A stretch of DNA of 31,824 bases from Promethearchaeota archaeon (lineage in GTDB: Archaea > Asgardarchaeota > Lokiarchaeia > Sigynarchaeales > SOKP01). The notes beneath the pieces were generated by a model that made no database searches, was not told where the DNA came from, and was given only the letters and a program-made list of their open reading frames with translations. A program made the position numbers and the translations under genes. Shown in pieces: positions 1-8,134 of the stretch; position 1 is the stretch's first letter; each line of letters starts with the position of its first letter. The stretch is taken from NCBI GenBank assembly GCA_016839905.1, contig JAEOTJ010000228.1:1-31824 (forward strand). The letters run 5' to 3'.

Positions 1-2
1 GG

Positions 3-83
3 GGAATTTTCATTAGTTGTGATCTAATTACTCCAGAATTAGCCCATTTACTGAGTCAGGGGTGTACTCTTGAGGTGAAATAA
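3..83 (+). CDS. 3' end of an unidentified gene entering from the left edge
   Basis: An open frame runs from the left edge to a TAA at 81-83 and encodes 26 residues with protein-like composition, including SCDLITPELAHLL and ending CTLEVK. The other two plus frames stop within the first 27 bases. No start is present, so this would be the last residues of a gene lying mostly outside the window. The family cannot be identified from so few residues, and chance openness in AT-rich DNA is possible. Confidence 0.4.
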   Translation, partial: GIFISCDLITPELAHLLSQGCTLEVK

Positions 84-170
84 AAAGGGGTTCATTTATA
101 ATTTTTCATTCATTTGGAAAATTAACCTAATATTTCCATTATTGAACAAAATTTACATTCAATATGGTAT

Positions 171-806
171 ATGTTAGATGATCAAATAATCAAGACAGAG
201 AACAAAACTATAATGGATTTAACTGGGATAATAAACCAATTAATGTGGAATTCGATTGGAAATGGAACTATAAAAATTAAATTTTATATTAATGATAGTG
301 CGGGGAATATTGGTTTTAATGAAATAATAATATTCAAAGATATTTATAATCCTAAAATTACCTTGATTAACCCACAAGAGGAAGAAATTTATGGTAAAAA
401 TGCACCAATGTTCAACTTTTTAATAAATGAAAGTAATTTAGATTCAATGTGGTATATCATTAATAATGATAATAAAACCATAATTTTTAACTCTGTTGGG
501 CAAATCAATCAATTAATTTGGGAGAGTTTACCTATGGGTAATGTTCAAATACAATTCTATGCAAATGATTCAGCTGGAAATATTGGGAACATTACAATTA
601 AGGTTTTTAAAGCAATTTTTATCTCCAATGAACAAGGTAATAGTAATGAGGGAAAAAATTCACCTGAAATCCTAATTATTTTAGTAATTTCTATAATAGG
701 AATCATAATAATAAGTTCAATTTCAATTGTTATTATTAAAAAAAAACAAGACATAGATTATAGAAAAGATGGAAAAATGGATAAAGAATGGAGAATTTTA
801 GATTAG
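171..806 (+). CDS. C-terminal part of a membrane-anchored surface protein, 5' end apparently broken
   Basis: This encodes two similar Ig-like extracellular repeats of about 85 residues. Each carries an LDSMWY-type start, an INQLxW core and an FYxNDSAGNIG ending. One hydrophobic helix follows at residues ~168-190, then a basic cytoplasmic tail, giving a C-terminally anchored ectodomain. The ATG at 171 is doubtful. It has no Shine-Dalgarno sequence, and the repeat continues upstream in frame from codon 126, where residues just before the ATG read HSIWY, matching DSMWY of the next repeat. An in-frame TAA at 123-125 cuts it off with no start codon between. The gene is therefore probably a 5'-truncated or frameshifted remnant of a longer surface protein. 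N-glycosylation sequons (NxS/T) fit an exported domain. Function is unknown; adhesion or cell-surface structure is inference. Confidence 0.55.
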   Translation: MLDDQIIKTENKTIMDLTGIINQLMWNSIGNGTIKIKFYINDSAGNIGFNEIIIFKDIYNPKITLINPQEEEIYGKNAPMFNFLINESNLDSMWYIINNDNKTIIFNSVGQINQLIWESLPMGNVQIQFYANDSAGNIGNITIKVFKAIFISNEQGNSNEGKNSPEILIILVISIIGIIIISSISIVIIKKKQDIDYRKDGKMDKEWRILD

Positions 807-970
807 TAATAATATATGATTGAAAAAAGGGATTATAAAATTATTTATGATCATAATTTTTTGTATTCAAAGTGAAAAAATGCAAAATTTATAAATGATA
901 ATAAAGCGATCTTTAATTATTGAAAACTAATAATTTTTTAACTCTTTTAAAATTCTGAAGATCTAATAAC

Positions 971-1001
971 CTTTAAATTAATATTTTTAAAAATCTTGGA
1001 G
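971..1001 (+). promoter_or_regulatory. Candidate promoter and ribosome binding site for the gene at 1011
   Basis: The sequence TTTAAATTA (about 972-980) resembles an archaeal TATA box about 35 bases upstream of the ATG at 1011. GGAG at 998-1001 is a Shine-Dalgarno-like site nine bases before that ATG, which favours it over the TTG at 996. The rest of the 807-1010 spacer shows only A/T-rich sequence. Confidence 0.35.
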
Positions 1002-1010
1002 TTACTCTTA

Positions 1011-2453
1011 ATGGTGGAAGAAAGATCAATAGAAATGGATCTTGGTAGAGTTTTTATTCCTTGTCGAATAGTTCTAGAAATGGAAGCAATAACATCCTTG
1101 TATCTAGAACTCTCTAATTATAGTACGATTAAAGAAGTACCCGAAGGTCGCCCTTCAGCTGAAGAATTAGTAGTAGCTTTAAAAGTAAAAGGGAACGTGT
1201 TTTATGAGAGGGTAATTGATTATTTTATAAACACTACCGTGGCAAAAATTAAACCTATTGCAATGTATGCCAGAAAGCATCATGACAGATACCGAATGGG
1301 AAATGTATTACCTTATGCTAAAACCAGAGTGTGTTTATATTTGGCATTACATCGGTTAAAAGTAAAATTTCTAATCATTAAAGATTTCATTCAAAAATTT
1401 AAAAATAGTCAATCTGGTTTGGATATGTTCTTCCATCCAAACGACAAATCACATAAGTCAGTAATGTCTGCTTTATATAATTATTTTACAATAAAGAATA
1501 GATATAACTTAGAATTAATGCTTCCAAAAGAAGGAGTTTCCGATAGAGTTAAAAGTTTAATTGATAATCTTGATTCGATGACAAGAGATCGGTTATATGA
1601 TTTAGCCACCTATGTAGCACATTCAGAAGAATCAAATATAATAAAATTCATGATGAGACAAATAAAAGCATCAATTTTTATTTGCAGGATAATGTTTGCA
1701 AAAATGGATGTCCTTACCCCTTTTGCACGCGGAAAGGAAATCCTAATAGAAGAGGAAGAAATAATGGTTAGCAATGATTTTCTCCCGAGTATATTACCAG
1801 CAATGTCGGTATGTTTTAGACAAAAAAATTATGGCCATTTGAAAGACCTCTTCACAGCATTTAACTTCATGATGAATAGGGTATTGGATAGTATAAATTA
1901 TGCCTATAATACTGCTTCTGGTGGAGAATTAACACTTGGGCTAGAAGAAACGTTATATAATACCGGAAATCTCTTTGATTATGGACCAGGATATATGCCC
2001 AGTATCACAGCTCAACCCAGATCAGAGAGGCCTGCCGCTCCTGCTCCTAGCATTGCTCCTCAAACATCTACATCTCAAGCTCCTAAGACTGTTCCTCAGA
2101 CACCTGCTGCTCCTGCTCCTAGCATTGCTCCTCAAACATCTACATCTCCTGCTCCTCAACAAGCCAAGCCTTCAAGTTCAACCCAAGAAAAAATCTTGAT
2201 TAATACTGCTGGAGGAGGTGCTTGGGAAAAACTCATTGATGATATTAAATCAGCTCAAAATAATCAACAAATAATATCATCATTAGGAATTACTAAAGAA
2301 TATTTGGCACAATTCGTCAAATTTCATAATATATTTTTTGATCTTTTAAATGAGGCCTCAAGACTTCAAAAAGAAGGAGCAGATAAAATGCCCTCTGCTC
2401 AAGAAAAGGAAGAATTATTGAGGAAAGTGGTACGGTGGAAAGCATCATTTTAA
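1011..2453 (+). CDS. Unrecognised cytoplasmic protein with Pro/Ala/Ser-rich repeat linker
   Basis: I do not recognise this family. The 480-residue product lacks a signal peptide or membrane helix. Residues ~1-320 are predominantly helical and rich in charged residues and Met/Phe. Residues ~341-390 form a Pro/Ala/Ser/Gln linker containing two near-identical 15-residue units (PAAPAPSIAPQTSTS). A helical C-terminal part of ~80 residues follows. This looks like two folded helical domains joined by a flexible tether. The ATG at 1011 is chosen because GGAG lies nine bases upstream; a TTG at 996 would add five residues but has no such site. A decayed copy of its middle region lies just downstream (2461-2568), which suggests a past tandem duplication. 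Function is unknown. Confidence 0.75.
   Translation: MVEERSIEMDLGRVFIPCRIVLEMEAITSLYLELSNYSTIKEVPEGRPSAEELVVALKVKGNVFYERVIDYFINTTVAKIKPIAMYARKHHDRYRMGNVLPYAKTRVCLYLALHRLKVKFLIIKDFIQKFKNSQSGLDMFFHPNDKSHKSVMSALYNYFTIKNRYNLELMLPKEGVSDRVKSLIDNLDSMTRDRLYDLATYVAHSEESNIIKFMMRQIKASIFICRIMFAKMDVLTPFARGKEILIEEEEIMVSNDFLPSILPAMSVCFRQKNYGHLKDLFTAFNFMMNRVLDSINYAYNTASGGELTLGLEETLYNTGNLFDYGPGYMPSITAQPRSERPAAPAPSIAPQTSTSQAPKTVPQTPAAPAPSIAPQTSTSPAPQQAKPSSSTQEKILINTAGGGAWEKLIDDIKSAQNNQQIISSLGITKEYLAQFVKFHNIFFDLLNEASRLQKEGADKMPSAQEKEELLRKVVRWKASF
2031..2147 (+). repeat. Two 45-bp direct repeats inside the linker of the gene at 1011
   Basis: Positions 2031-2075 and 2103-2147 are identical except for one base (GCC versus GCT, synonymous) and lie 72 bp apart, so the period is 24 codons. 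They encode the duplicated PAAPAPSIAPQTSTS unit. Near identity, including at third positions, suggests a recent slippage or recombination duplication. Confidence 0.9.
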
Positions 2454-2460
2454 TTAAACT

Positions 2461-2568
2461 GACTTTTACTTCTTCACATTATTTAAGTTTATGATGAATA
2501 AAGTCTTGAATAGAATTAATTATGCTTATAATCCTACTTCAGGTGGAGTGTTTTCTTGGTTAGAGTAA
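2461..2568 (+). pseudogene. Decayed partial copy of the upstream gene (1011-2453)
   Basis: Bases 2471-2548 align without gaps to 1849-1926 at an offset of 622 bp, with 64 of 78 positions identical by hand count. The frame is preserved and translates to MMNKVLNRINYAYN, against MMNRVLDSINYAYN in the intact gene. It then reads SGGVFSWLE and stops at 2566-2568. The frame closes upstream at the TAA at 2455-2457. This is a fragment of a former paralogue rather than a gene. The start of the DUF1464 gene (TTG at 2556) and its ribosome binding site lie inside the fragment. Confidence 0.75.
2541..2548 (+). promoter_or_regulatory. Shine-Dalgarno AGGTGGAG fixing the TTG start at 2556
   Basis: AGGTGGAG lies seven bases upstream of TTG 2556, which begins the conserved nucleotide-binding motif region (VRVIGIDPGS). 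The same GGTGGAG is a Ser-Gly-Gly coding stretch in the upstream gene, so the site derives from duplicated coding DNA. Confidence 0.6.
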
Positions 2569-3647
2569 TAGGAATCGATCCGGGTAGTAAATCTTGGGAT
2601 TTTTTTGGATTGGATGATGATATAATAATTTTAGATACTTCAATTCCTTCTAAAGATTTGATTCAAGAACCAAAAAAAGCTATAACTATTATAAAATCAG
2701 TAAATAATATCGATTTGATGGTTGCCCCAAGTGGATTTGGACTTCCTTTAAAAGATGCCCATGAATTAACTGAAAAAGATATTTTTTTTACTTTATTAAA
2801 GTTTGATAAAAAAGAAAAAGATAAACTCTTAGGTCTTGGAGATATTCTGAGATTACTCAAAGCAGAACCAATTAACGGTGTGCTTGTCCCGGGAGTAAAA
2901 CATCTTCTCACTGTTCCAAAATATAGAAAAATTAATAAAATTGATATGGGGACTGCAGATAAATTATGTACTGCTGTGGTTGGTATTCGAGATCAAATGG
3001 AAAGGTTAAATATTCAACCAGAGGAGATAAATTTTATAATGGTAGAGATTGGTTATGGTTTTACTGCCGTTTTAGCAATCGAAAATGGTCAGATTATTGA
3101 CGGAATTGGAGGTTCCAACATAATGGGTTTTAGAGCATGTGGTAGCTTGGATGGTGAATTAGCCTATTTGATTAAAAACATTAAAAAGGAGAACATATAT
3201 AAAGGCGGAGTTGCTACAATTTCGGGATATTCTGATTTGAGTTTAAAAGAAATAACTCTTTTGGCAGAGAGAGATAAGCAAGTAAAAACCGCTCTAAAAG
3301 CTTACATTTCAAGTGTTAAAAAAGCAGTATTTGGAATTTCTTCTTCTTTTTCAAGTAAAGAAAAAATAACAGAAATACTTTTAGCTGGAAGAGGTACTGA
3401 ATTAAATTATATTAGAGATCGAATGATTAATAATTTGAACTCACTTGCTCCTGTAAAATTAATGAAAAATTATAGTCATATAGCAAAACGTGCCGCTCAA
3501 GGTGCTACTTTCATTGCAAATGGTCTTTTAGGAGGAAAATTTGAACCAATTATTAATAATTTAAAGATTAAAGAAGCGACAGGTTCAATTTTGGATGATA
3601 TATTTATTCCCTTCAATAAAGAAAAATTTATGAGTGATTTCAATTAA
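2556..3647 (+). CDS. DUF1464 family protein (ASKHA / Hsp70-actin-sugar-kinase fold)
   Basis: The 363-residue length and sequence match the archaeal DUF1464 family, predicted ATP-binding proteins of the acetate/sugar kinase-Hsp70-actin superfamily with no firmly known reaction. The N-terminal GIDPGSKS (residues ~5-12) is the phosphate-1-type loop. A Gly-rich stretch (GIGGSNIMGFRACG, ~185-198) and ILLAGRGTE (~270-280) correspond to later phosphate- and adenosine-binding segments; these assignments are by pattern. The start is TTG, supported by a strong Shine-Dalgarno seven bases upstream. The 3' end overlaps the GTG start of the dihydropteroate-synthase-like gene by 14 bases, implying translational coupling and a shared pathway. 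A role in methanopterin-type cofactor metabolism is inference from that neighbour only. Confidence 0.75.
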   Translation: MVRVIGIDPGSKSWDFFGLDDDIIILDTSIPSKDLIQEPKKAITIIKSVNNIDLMVAPSGFGLPLKDAHELTEKDIFFTLLKFDKKEKDKLLGLGDILRLLKAEPINGVLVPGVKHLLTVPKYRKINKIDMGTADKLCTAVVGIRDQMERLNIQPEEINFIMVEIGYGFTAVLAIENGQIIDGIGGSNIMGFRACGSLDGELAYLIKNIKKENIYKGGVATISGYSDLSLKEITLLAERDKQVKTALKAYISSVKKAVFGISSSFSSKEKITEILLAGRGTELNYIRDRMINNLNSLAPVKLMKNYSHIAKRAAQGATFIANGLLGGKFEPIINNLKIKEATGSILDDIFIPFNKEKFMSDFN

Positions 3648-5211
3648 AATTTTAATAATCACAGGAGTGGCAAGTTATCCTATATTAAAAAAAGTTATAG
3701 AACCAATAAAAGAACATGATATTGAAGTTCGAAAAGCCCCTGTTTCTATTGCTGCATTTCTTTCAGAGGATATGGTAAAAAATATTTTAAAAGAGCTTCC
3801 TCTTATTGAGTATGATATAGCTTTACTTCCTGGATTTGTTCAATGGGATGCAAAAAATCTAGAATCTGAATCTTCCATTAAAATAAGGAAGGGCCCTGAA
3901 TTTGCATCTGACCTTCCTTGGATATTAAAAAATTTAGAAAAAGTAGAATTATCAAATTCAATTCCAGTTAATAAGTTATTTATAATTAAGGGGGAAGTAG
4001 AATGTAATCAAATAGAAAAGGAACAAAAAAATATCGCTAAAACTCAATTAGGACACCACACATTTTATATCAACGAAAAAATATCTGATATTATGGTTGG
4101 TCGTAATTTAAATCCACCAATAATTGCAGAAATAGTGAATTGTACTGAGAAAAGCGATAAAAATATTTTAAAAAAAGCTAAGCACTATATTAATTCAGGA
4201 GCAGATGTTATTGATATAGGGTGTGTAGCATACAAGCCATATCCTGAGAGGGTAAGAGAAATTATCAAACTTATACGAAACACCTTTAATGTGTTAATAA
4301 GTATAGATTCAATGGATACTCAAGAAATTCTTTCAGCTGTTGATGAAGGTATTGATTTAATTCTCAGTTTGGATTTAAGTAATTATGAGGAATTTGTTAA
4401 TATCCCCAAAGACATTCCAATAGTGATTATCCCTACTAAGATCAAAGCAGGATACTTCCCTAAAGATCCAAAAGAAAGGATAAAAAATTTATTAATCCTA
4501 ACAAAAAAAATGTATGATATTGGTTTTAAAAAGTTGATTGCAGACCCATTATTAGAAACTCCTATTGCTCCAGGTATTTGTAATTCTTTAGAAGCTTATT
4601 TTTTATATAAAAAAAAAGTTGCTGAAAAAGAAAATAAGGCTCTCGAATTACCCTTGTTTTTTGGCATTTCTAATGTTGTGGAATTAATGGATATAGATTC
4701 TGTGGGTGTTAATGGCCTTTTATCTAGCATTGCAATTGAACTTGATATAGGAATTTTATTTACTGTTGAGCATAGTACTAAATTAATGGGGGGAGTTGCT
4801 GAATTAAAACAATGTTTAAACCTAAATTATTTAGCGAAATATAAGAATTCTCCTCCAATAAATCATGGAATCCAAATCTTCAAGGCTAAGGGGAAAATTA
4901 GTCAAAATACACCAAAAATAGATAATAATATGATTTTAGTTGAAAATCTCAATAAAAGTTATGTTCCTGATGAGAATGGTTATTTTAAAATATATGTAAA
5001 TCACTATTCTAAGAAAATTATTGTTTTATTCTTCTCTATTAATCATGAATTAATTATAACTTACATTGGAATTAACTCAGAAGTTTTAAGTAAAGAAATT
5101 ATAAAAAATAATTTAACAAATAATATTTACCATCTAAATTATTTAGGACGAGAATTAAGTAAGGCAGAGATATGTTTAAATATGGGAAAACCATACATCC
5201 AGGATGAATAA
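3634..5211 (+). CDS. Dihydropteroate synthase-like archaeal protein (DUF6513 - pterin-binding barrel - DUF4346)
   Basis: This 525-residue protein has the architecture of the archaeal DHPS-related family (methanogen MJ0107-type). The N-terminal domain (~1-150, starting ILIITGVAS) matches DUF6513. A TIM-barrel pterin-binding domain (~165-430) follows, with GADVIDIGCVAYKPYPERV in the place of the DHPS GADIIDVGGESTRPG loop and ISIDSMDT as the next strand/loop. The C-terminal domain (~440-525), running from DENGYFKIYV to YLGRELSKAE and ending YIQDE, matches DUF4346. The family is thought to act in tetrahydromethanopterin-type pterin metabolism, but its exact reaction is unsettled as far as I know. 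GTG start, 14-base overlap with the DUF1464 gene. The mptA gene at 28205 supplies the upstream pterin precursor. Confidence 0.85.
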   Translation: MISIKILIITGVASYPILKKVIEPIKEHDIEVRKAPVSIAAFLSEDMVKNILKELPLIEYDIALLPGFVQWDAKNLESESSIKIRKGPEFASDLPWILKNLEKVELSNSIPVNKLFIIKGEVECNQIEKEQKNIAKTQLGHHTFYINEKISDIMVGRNLNPPIIAEIVNCTEKSDKNILKKAKHYINSGADVIDIGCVAYKPYPERVREIIKLIRNTFNVLISIDSMDTQEILSAVDEGIDLILSLDLSNYEEFVNIPKDIPIVIIPTKIKAGYFPKDPKERIKNLLILTKKMYDIGFKKLIADPLLETPIAPGICNSLEAYFLYKKKVAEKENKALELPLFFGISNVVELMDIDSVGVNGLLSSIAIELDIGILFTVEHSTKLMGGVAELKQCLNLNYLAKYKNSPPINHGIQIFKAKGKISQNTPKIDNNMILVENLNKSYVPDENGYFKIYVNHYSKKIIVLFFSINHELIITYIGINSEVLSKEIIKNNLTNNIYHLNYLGRELSKAEICLNMGKPYIQDE

Positions 5212-5235
5212 AATAAAAAAAAGATTTAGAATTTT

Positions 5236-5538
5236 TTACATTATCTCATAACAAGTTTTAATATCTAAGGTAGGTTCTAAAAGGGGAGTTAGTTTTTTCA
5301 TGTTCTTTCCTAAATTTGCCATGTGTTCTTTTAAAGCTGCATCATCCATATATTTCTCATAATAAATGATTGTATTCTTTTCCTTACGTCCCTTAACTGT
5401 ATGGGGTATGTATTCAAGTAATCCTGGTTCAGCAGCCTTTAATTTCGGGATTAATTCTTTTAAAACCTCAATGGCTTCTTCCATTTTTCCTTCTTTAACT
5501 TTAACCGTTGCGATTATTGTAGGAATTCTTTTCACCAA
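5236..5538 (-). CDS. ABM-domain (YgiN-type) putative monooxygenase
   Basis: This is a 100-residue single-domain protein of the antibiotic biosynthesis monooxygenase (dimeric ferredoxin-like alpha+beta) fold. It has a first beta strand TIIATVKVKEGK, a helix AIEVLKELIPKLKAAEPG, a core LLEYIPHT...NTIIYYEKYMDDAALKEHM and a C-terminal strand. The length is typical. Family members act on quinones or other aromatic compounds, or degrade haem, usually as dimers; the substrate here is unknown. The likely start is the TTG at 5536-5538, with AGGAAG about a dozen bases upstream; the GTG at 5533-5535 is an alternative. It converges with the DHPS-like gene (24-base gap) and diverges from the toroid gene. 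Confidence 0.8.
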   Translation of the reverse strand: MVKRIPTIIATVKVKEGKMEEAIEVLKELIPKLKAAEPGLLEYIPHTVKGRKEKNTIIYYEKYMDDAALKEHMANLGKNMKKLTPLLEPTLDIKTCYEIM

Positions 5539-5598
5539 TAAATTTATTACTTCCTAAGAAAATGTATAATAAATATTATAAATTATATTCTAACTTAA
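5539..5598. promoter_or_regulatory. Short divergent intergenic region
   Basis: This 60-bp, nearly pure A/T spacer separates the divergent starts at 5538 (minus) and 5599 (plus). Both promoters must lie here or overlap the coding starts. An AGGAAG Shine-Dalgarno-like site on the minus strand serves the ABM gene. No operator-like palindrome was seen. Confidence 0.35.
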
Positions 5599-6993
5599 AT
5601 GATAAAGAAAAAAAAAATTGGCATAGTAATCATTGTTATTGTTGTTTTTAATGTTATACTTCTTACTTATTTATTTTTTAATCCTATATGTATTAACAAC
5701 TTTGATTGTAATCCCGATTGGCAACCATATGATTATTATGGAAATGGAAAAGCTGACAGTCTAATCGAACAATGTGCTCTTTATAGTGTAGATAATACCA
5801 TATATAATCAATTTTGTAATGGAAAATTTAGATATATTTACAATGCAGCTTTAGATGAGTATGACGATGAGAATTACAATATTGTAAGACATGCTGGAGC
5901 AATGTATTCAACTATGGATGCGTATAAAGAGTTTAAAGATGAGCGTTATTTAACAGGGGGTTTGAAAGCTCTTAATTATTTATGTGATTTAACTACAGAG
6001 ATAGATACAGATATATGGGCAGTGAAATATGACGGCTATATGAAAGTTGGAACTACCGCTATTGGGATCTTAGGAATTGTTCGATATTGGGAAGCAACTG
6101 GTAATGATGATTATAATAATTATGCAGAGAATTGGGCTAACTTCATAGTTTCTCAACAACGAGCTGATGGGGCATTTGCCGGAACTTATGGTAGTGAAGA
6201 AGAACAACTATACTTTTCTGGAGAAGCTTTATTTGCTTTAGCATTAGCATATGACATGCTGGAAAAGCCAGAATATGTTATTACAATGGATAAAGCACTC
6301 GATTTCTATTGGAATGAAAGTTATAATTATAACAATACAGCATTCATACCTTGGGCTTCATCTGGATGTGCGAGATGGTATGAATTAACAAATGACATTG
6401 AATGGTTATATTTTTGTTTTAATATGACTGATACCCAAATTCTCCACCAGCATTTAACCAATGACAAAGACACGTTAGGAAATAACCTCTATGGTTATTT
6501 AAAAAACCCAACGGTTAATACTGGAGTTTATTTAGAAGGAATAGGAGATGCTTTAAGAATTGCTAAATTAATAGGTGATACTCAAAGGATTGAAAAATAT
6601 CATGATTGTTTAAAAGCAGGAATAGAATGGGTTACATCACTTCAATTCCGGGATATATCCCAATTAAGATGTCCTAATAGAGGTTTTGGAGGATTTCATA
6701 GAGCATTCACGTTAAAAAATGCATATGATATTCGGATTGATTATAATCAACACGCTATATCAGCCATATTAAGAGTGCTTAGGGAATTTACAGATGAAGA
6801 TATTAACTCTATCGAAATTAGAGAAGGTATAGTCGATTTTATAAGTGAAAAGCCTTTAAGTTCTTGGTTGATTGTCTGGCTTTTCTTAATAATCATTACT
6901 ATAGTGATAATATCGTTTATTTTAATAATAAAAATTGTGATCAAGATTGGAGACCGTACGATTACTAGGGAAAAAGAATCGCAGAAAACTTAA
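5599..6993 (+). CDS. Membrane-tethered extracellular alpha/alpha-toroid (six-hairpin-glycosidase-like) protein
   Basis: This 464-residue protein has a membrane helix at each end: residues ~8-29 after a KKKK start, and ~425-447 followed by a basic tail. The ~395 residues between are therefore probably outside the cell. The ectodomain shows repeated helical hairpins with small/aromatic motifs (NIVRHAGAMYSTMDAYKEF, KVGTTAIGILGIVRYWEATG, YFSGEALFALALAYDML, RIDYNQHAISAILRVL), typical of alpha/alpha toroids such as six-hairpin glycosidases or glucuronyl epimerase-like proteins. Several cysteines near the N-terminus of the ectodomain may form disulfides. No catalytic residues can be assigned. A role in surface glycan processing is possible but is inference. 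It is divergent from the ABM gene and convergent with cofH (10-base gap). Confidence 0.65.
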   Translation: MIKKKKIGIVIIVIVVFNVILLTYLFFNPICINNFDCNPDWQPYDYYGNGKADSLIEQCALYSVDNTIYNQFCNGKFRYIYNAALDEYDDENYNIVRHAGAMYSTMDAYKEFKDERYLTGGLKALNYLCDLTTEIDTDIWAVKYDGYMKVGTTAIGILGIVRYWEATGNDDYNNYAENWANFIVSQQRADGAFAGTYGSEEEQLYFSGEALFALALAYDMLEKPEYVITMDKALDFYWNESYNYNNTAFIPWASSGCARWYELTNDIEWLYFCFNMTDTQILHQHLTNDKDTLGNNLYGYLKNPTVNTGVYLEGIGDALRIAKLIGDTQRIEKYHDCLKAGIEWVTSLQFRDISQLRCPNRGFGGFHRAFTLKNAYDIRIDYNQHAISAILRVLREFTDEDINSIEIREGIVDFISEKPLSSWLIVWLFLIIITIVIISFILIIKIVIKIGDRTITREKESQKT

Positions 6994-7003
6994 TTGAACA
7001 GCA

Positions 7004-8134
7004 TTAATAAATTTTAAGAATATTATAGAATGTATCTCTCTGAGCGGGACGCTTTCCTGCTGATTTTATAATTTGTATTATTTCTCCTGTCGATAAATAT
7101 TCTCCATGGAGTGATCCTGCACTTTTAGAAATATTTTCTTCCATTAAAGTACCAGAAAAATCATTTACGCCATAATTTAATGTAACTTGAGCAAATTTAG
7201 TGCCTAATTTTACCCAAGAACATTGAATATTATCAATATAATTATTAAAAAATAAACGAGCTACACTATATAATTTCAAGTCTGCCATTCCATAACAATG
7301 ATTTAAAGGAAATTCTTTTAGTCTTGATAAAACTGGCTTTTCTTTTATAAATAAAAGGGGAATAAATTCAGTGAATCCATTCGTTTCTTTTTGAATATCC
7401 CTTAAAATGTTTAAATGATTAATTCTATCTTTTAAATCTTCAATATGTCCATACATCATTGTACATGTAGTTGGAATATCGAGCTTATGAGCTGTGGAAA
7501 CGATTTCCCTCCATTGAGCTACGCTAACTTTATTAGGACATATTATTTTTCTAATTTTATCATCTAATATTTCGGCTGCCGTACCTGGAATTGAGTCTAA
7601 TCCTTTTAATTTTAAATCCTTTAAGGTATTTTCTAAATTTTCACCAAATAATTCGGATAAATGAAATATCTCTTGAGGAGAAAAAGCGTGAATATGGATT
7701 CTTGGATTGACTTTCTTAATCGTTTTAAGAATATCCAAATAAAAATCATAATTCAACTCGGGATTTATCCCTCCTTGAATACATACTTCTGTAATGCCTA
7801 GCTTAACTGCATTTAAAACCTTTTCCCTAATATCTTCAACGGTTAATGTAAATGCATCATTATTTATATTAGAAACACTAAAAGAACAAAATTTACAACC
7901 TTGATAACAGACATTCGTAAAATTAATATTTCGATTTATTACAAAGGTAACAATTTCATTCTTTTTTTCAGAACAAATTTGATCTGCTACCATTTGTAGA
8001 GCAATAAATTCTTTTCCAGTAACTTTAAATAGTTTTAAAGCTTCTTCTGGAGAAATCTCCTCCTGACTTAGAGCTTTTTGTAATATACTCTTAATATCAG
8101 TATTAATTTTTTGAAAAATTTGAGATGTAATCAT
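7004..8134 (-). CDS. cofH: FO synthase subunit 2 (CofH), radical SAM
   Basis: CofH joins 5-amino-6-(D-ribitylamino)uracil to a tyrosine-derived radical fragment, the first half of 8-hydroxy-5-deazaflavin (FO) synthesis for cofactor F420. The 376-residue protein carries the radical SAM cluster motif CYQGCKFC (C76, C80, C83; CX3CX2C). It then has EVCIQGGINPELNYDFYLDIL, a CofH/MqnC-type signature, HIHAFSPQEI, the LDSIPGTAAEILDD motif and a TTCTMMYGHIE strand. The C-terminal part has GVNDFSGTLMEENI and the usual GKRPAQRDT ending. Its ATG directly abuts the TAG stop of cofG, so it is the last gene of an arfC-cofG-cofH operon. The fold is a cytoplasmic TIM barrel with one 4Fe-4S cluster. Confidence 0.95.
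   Translation of the reverse strand: MITSQIFQKINTDIKSILQKALSQEEISPEEALKLFKVTGKEFIALQMVADQICSEKKNEIVTFVINRNINFTNVCYQGCKFCSFSVSNINNDAFTLTVEDIREKVLNAVKLGITEVCIQGGINPELNYDFYLDILKTIKKVNPRIHIHAFSPQEIFHLSELFGENLENTLKDLKLKGLDSIPGTAAEILDDKIRKIICPNKVSVAQWREIVSTAHKLDIPTTCTMMYGHIEDLKDRINHLNILRDIQKETNGFTEFIPLLFIKEKPVLSRLKEFPLNHCYGMADLKLYSVARLFFNNYIDNIQCSWVKLGTKFAQVTLNYGVNDFSGTLMEENISKSAGSLHGEYLSTGEIIQIIKSAGKRPAQRDTFYNILKIY

Noticed and set aside
1975..2199. Alternative-frame ORF across the Pro/Ala linker region
   Set aside because: It is a Leu-rich shadow frame produced by the repeated CCT/GCT codons of the real gene.
5599..5622. Identical MIKKKKIG N-termini of the toroid protein and ArfC, suggesting shared leader sequence
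   Set aside because: Codons differ and the proteins are unrelated beyond this point. Lys/Ile-rich starts are expected at this base composition.
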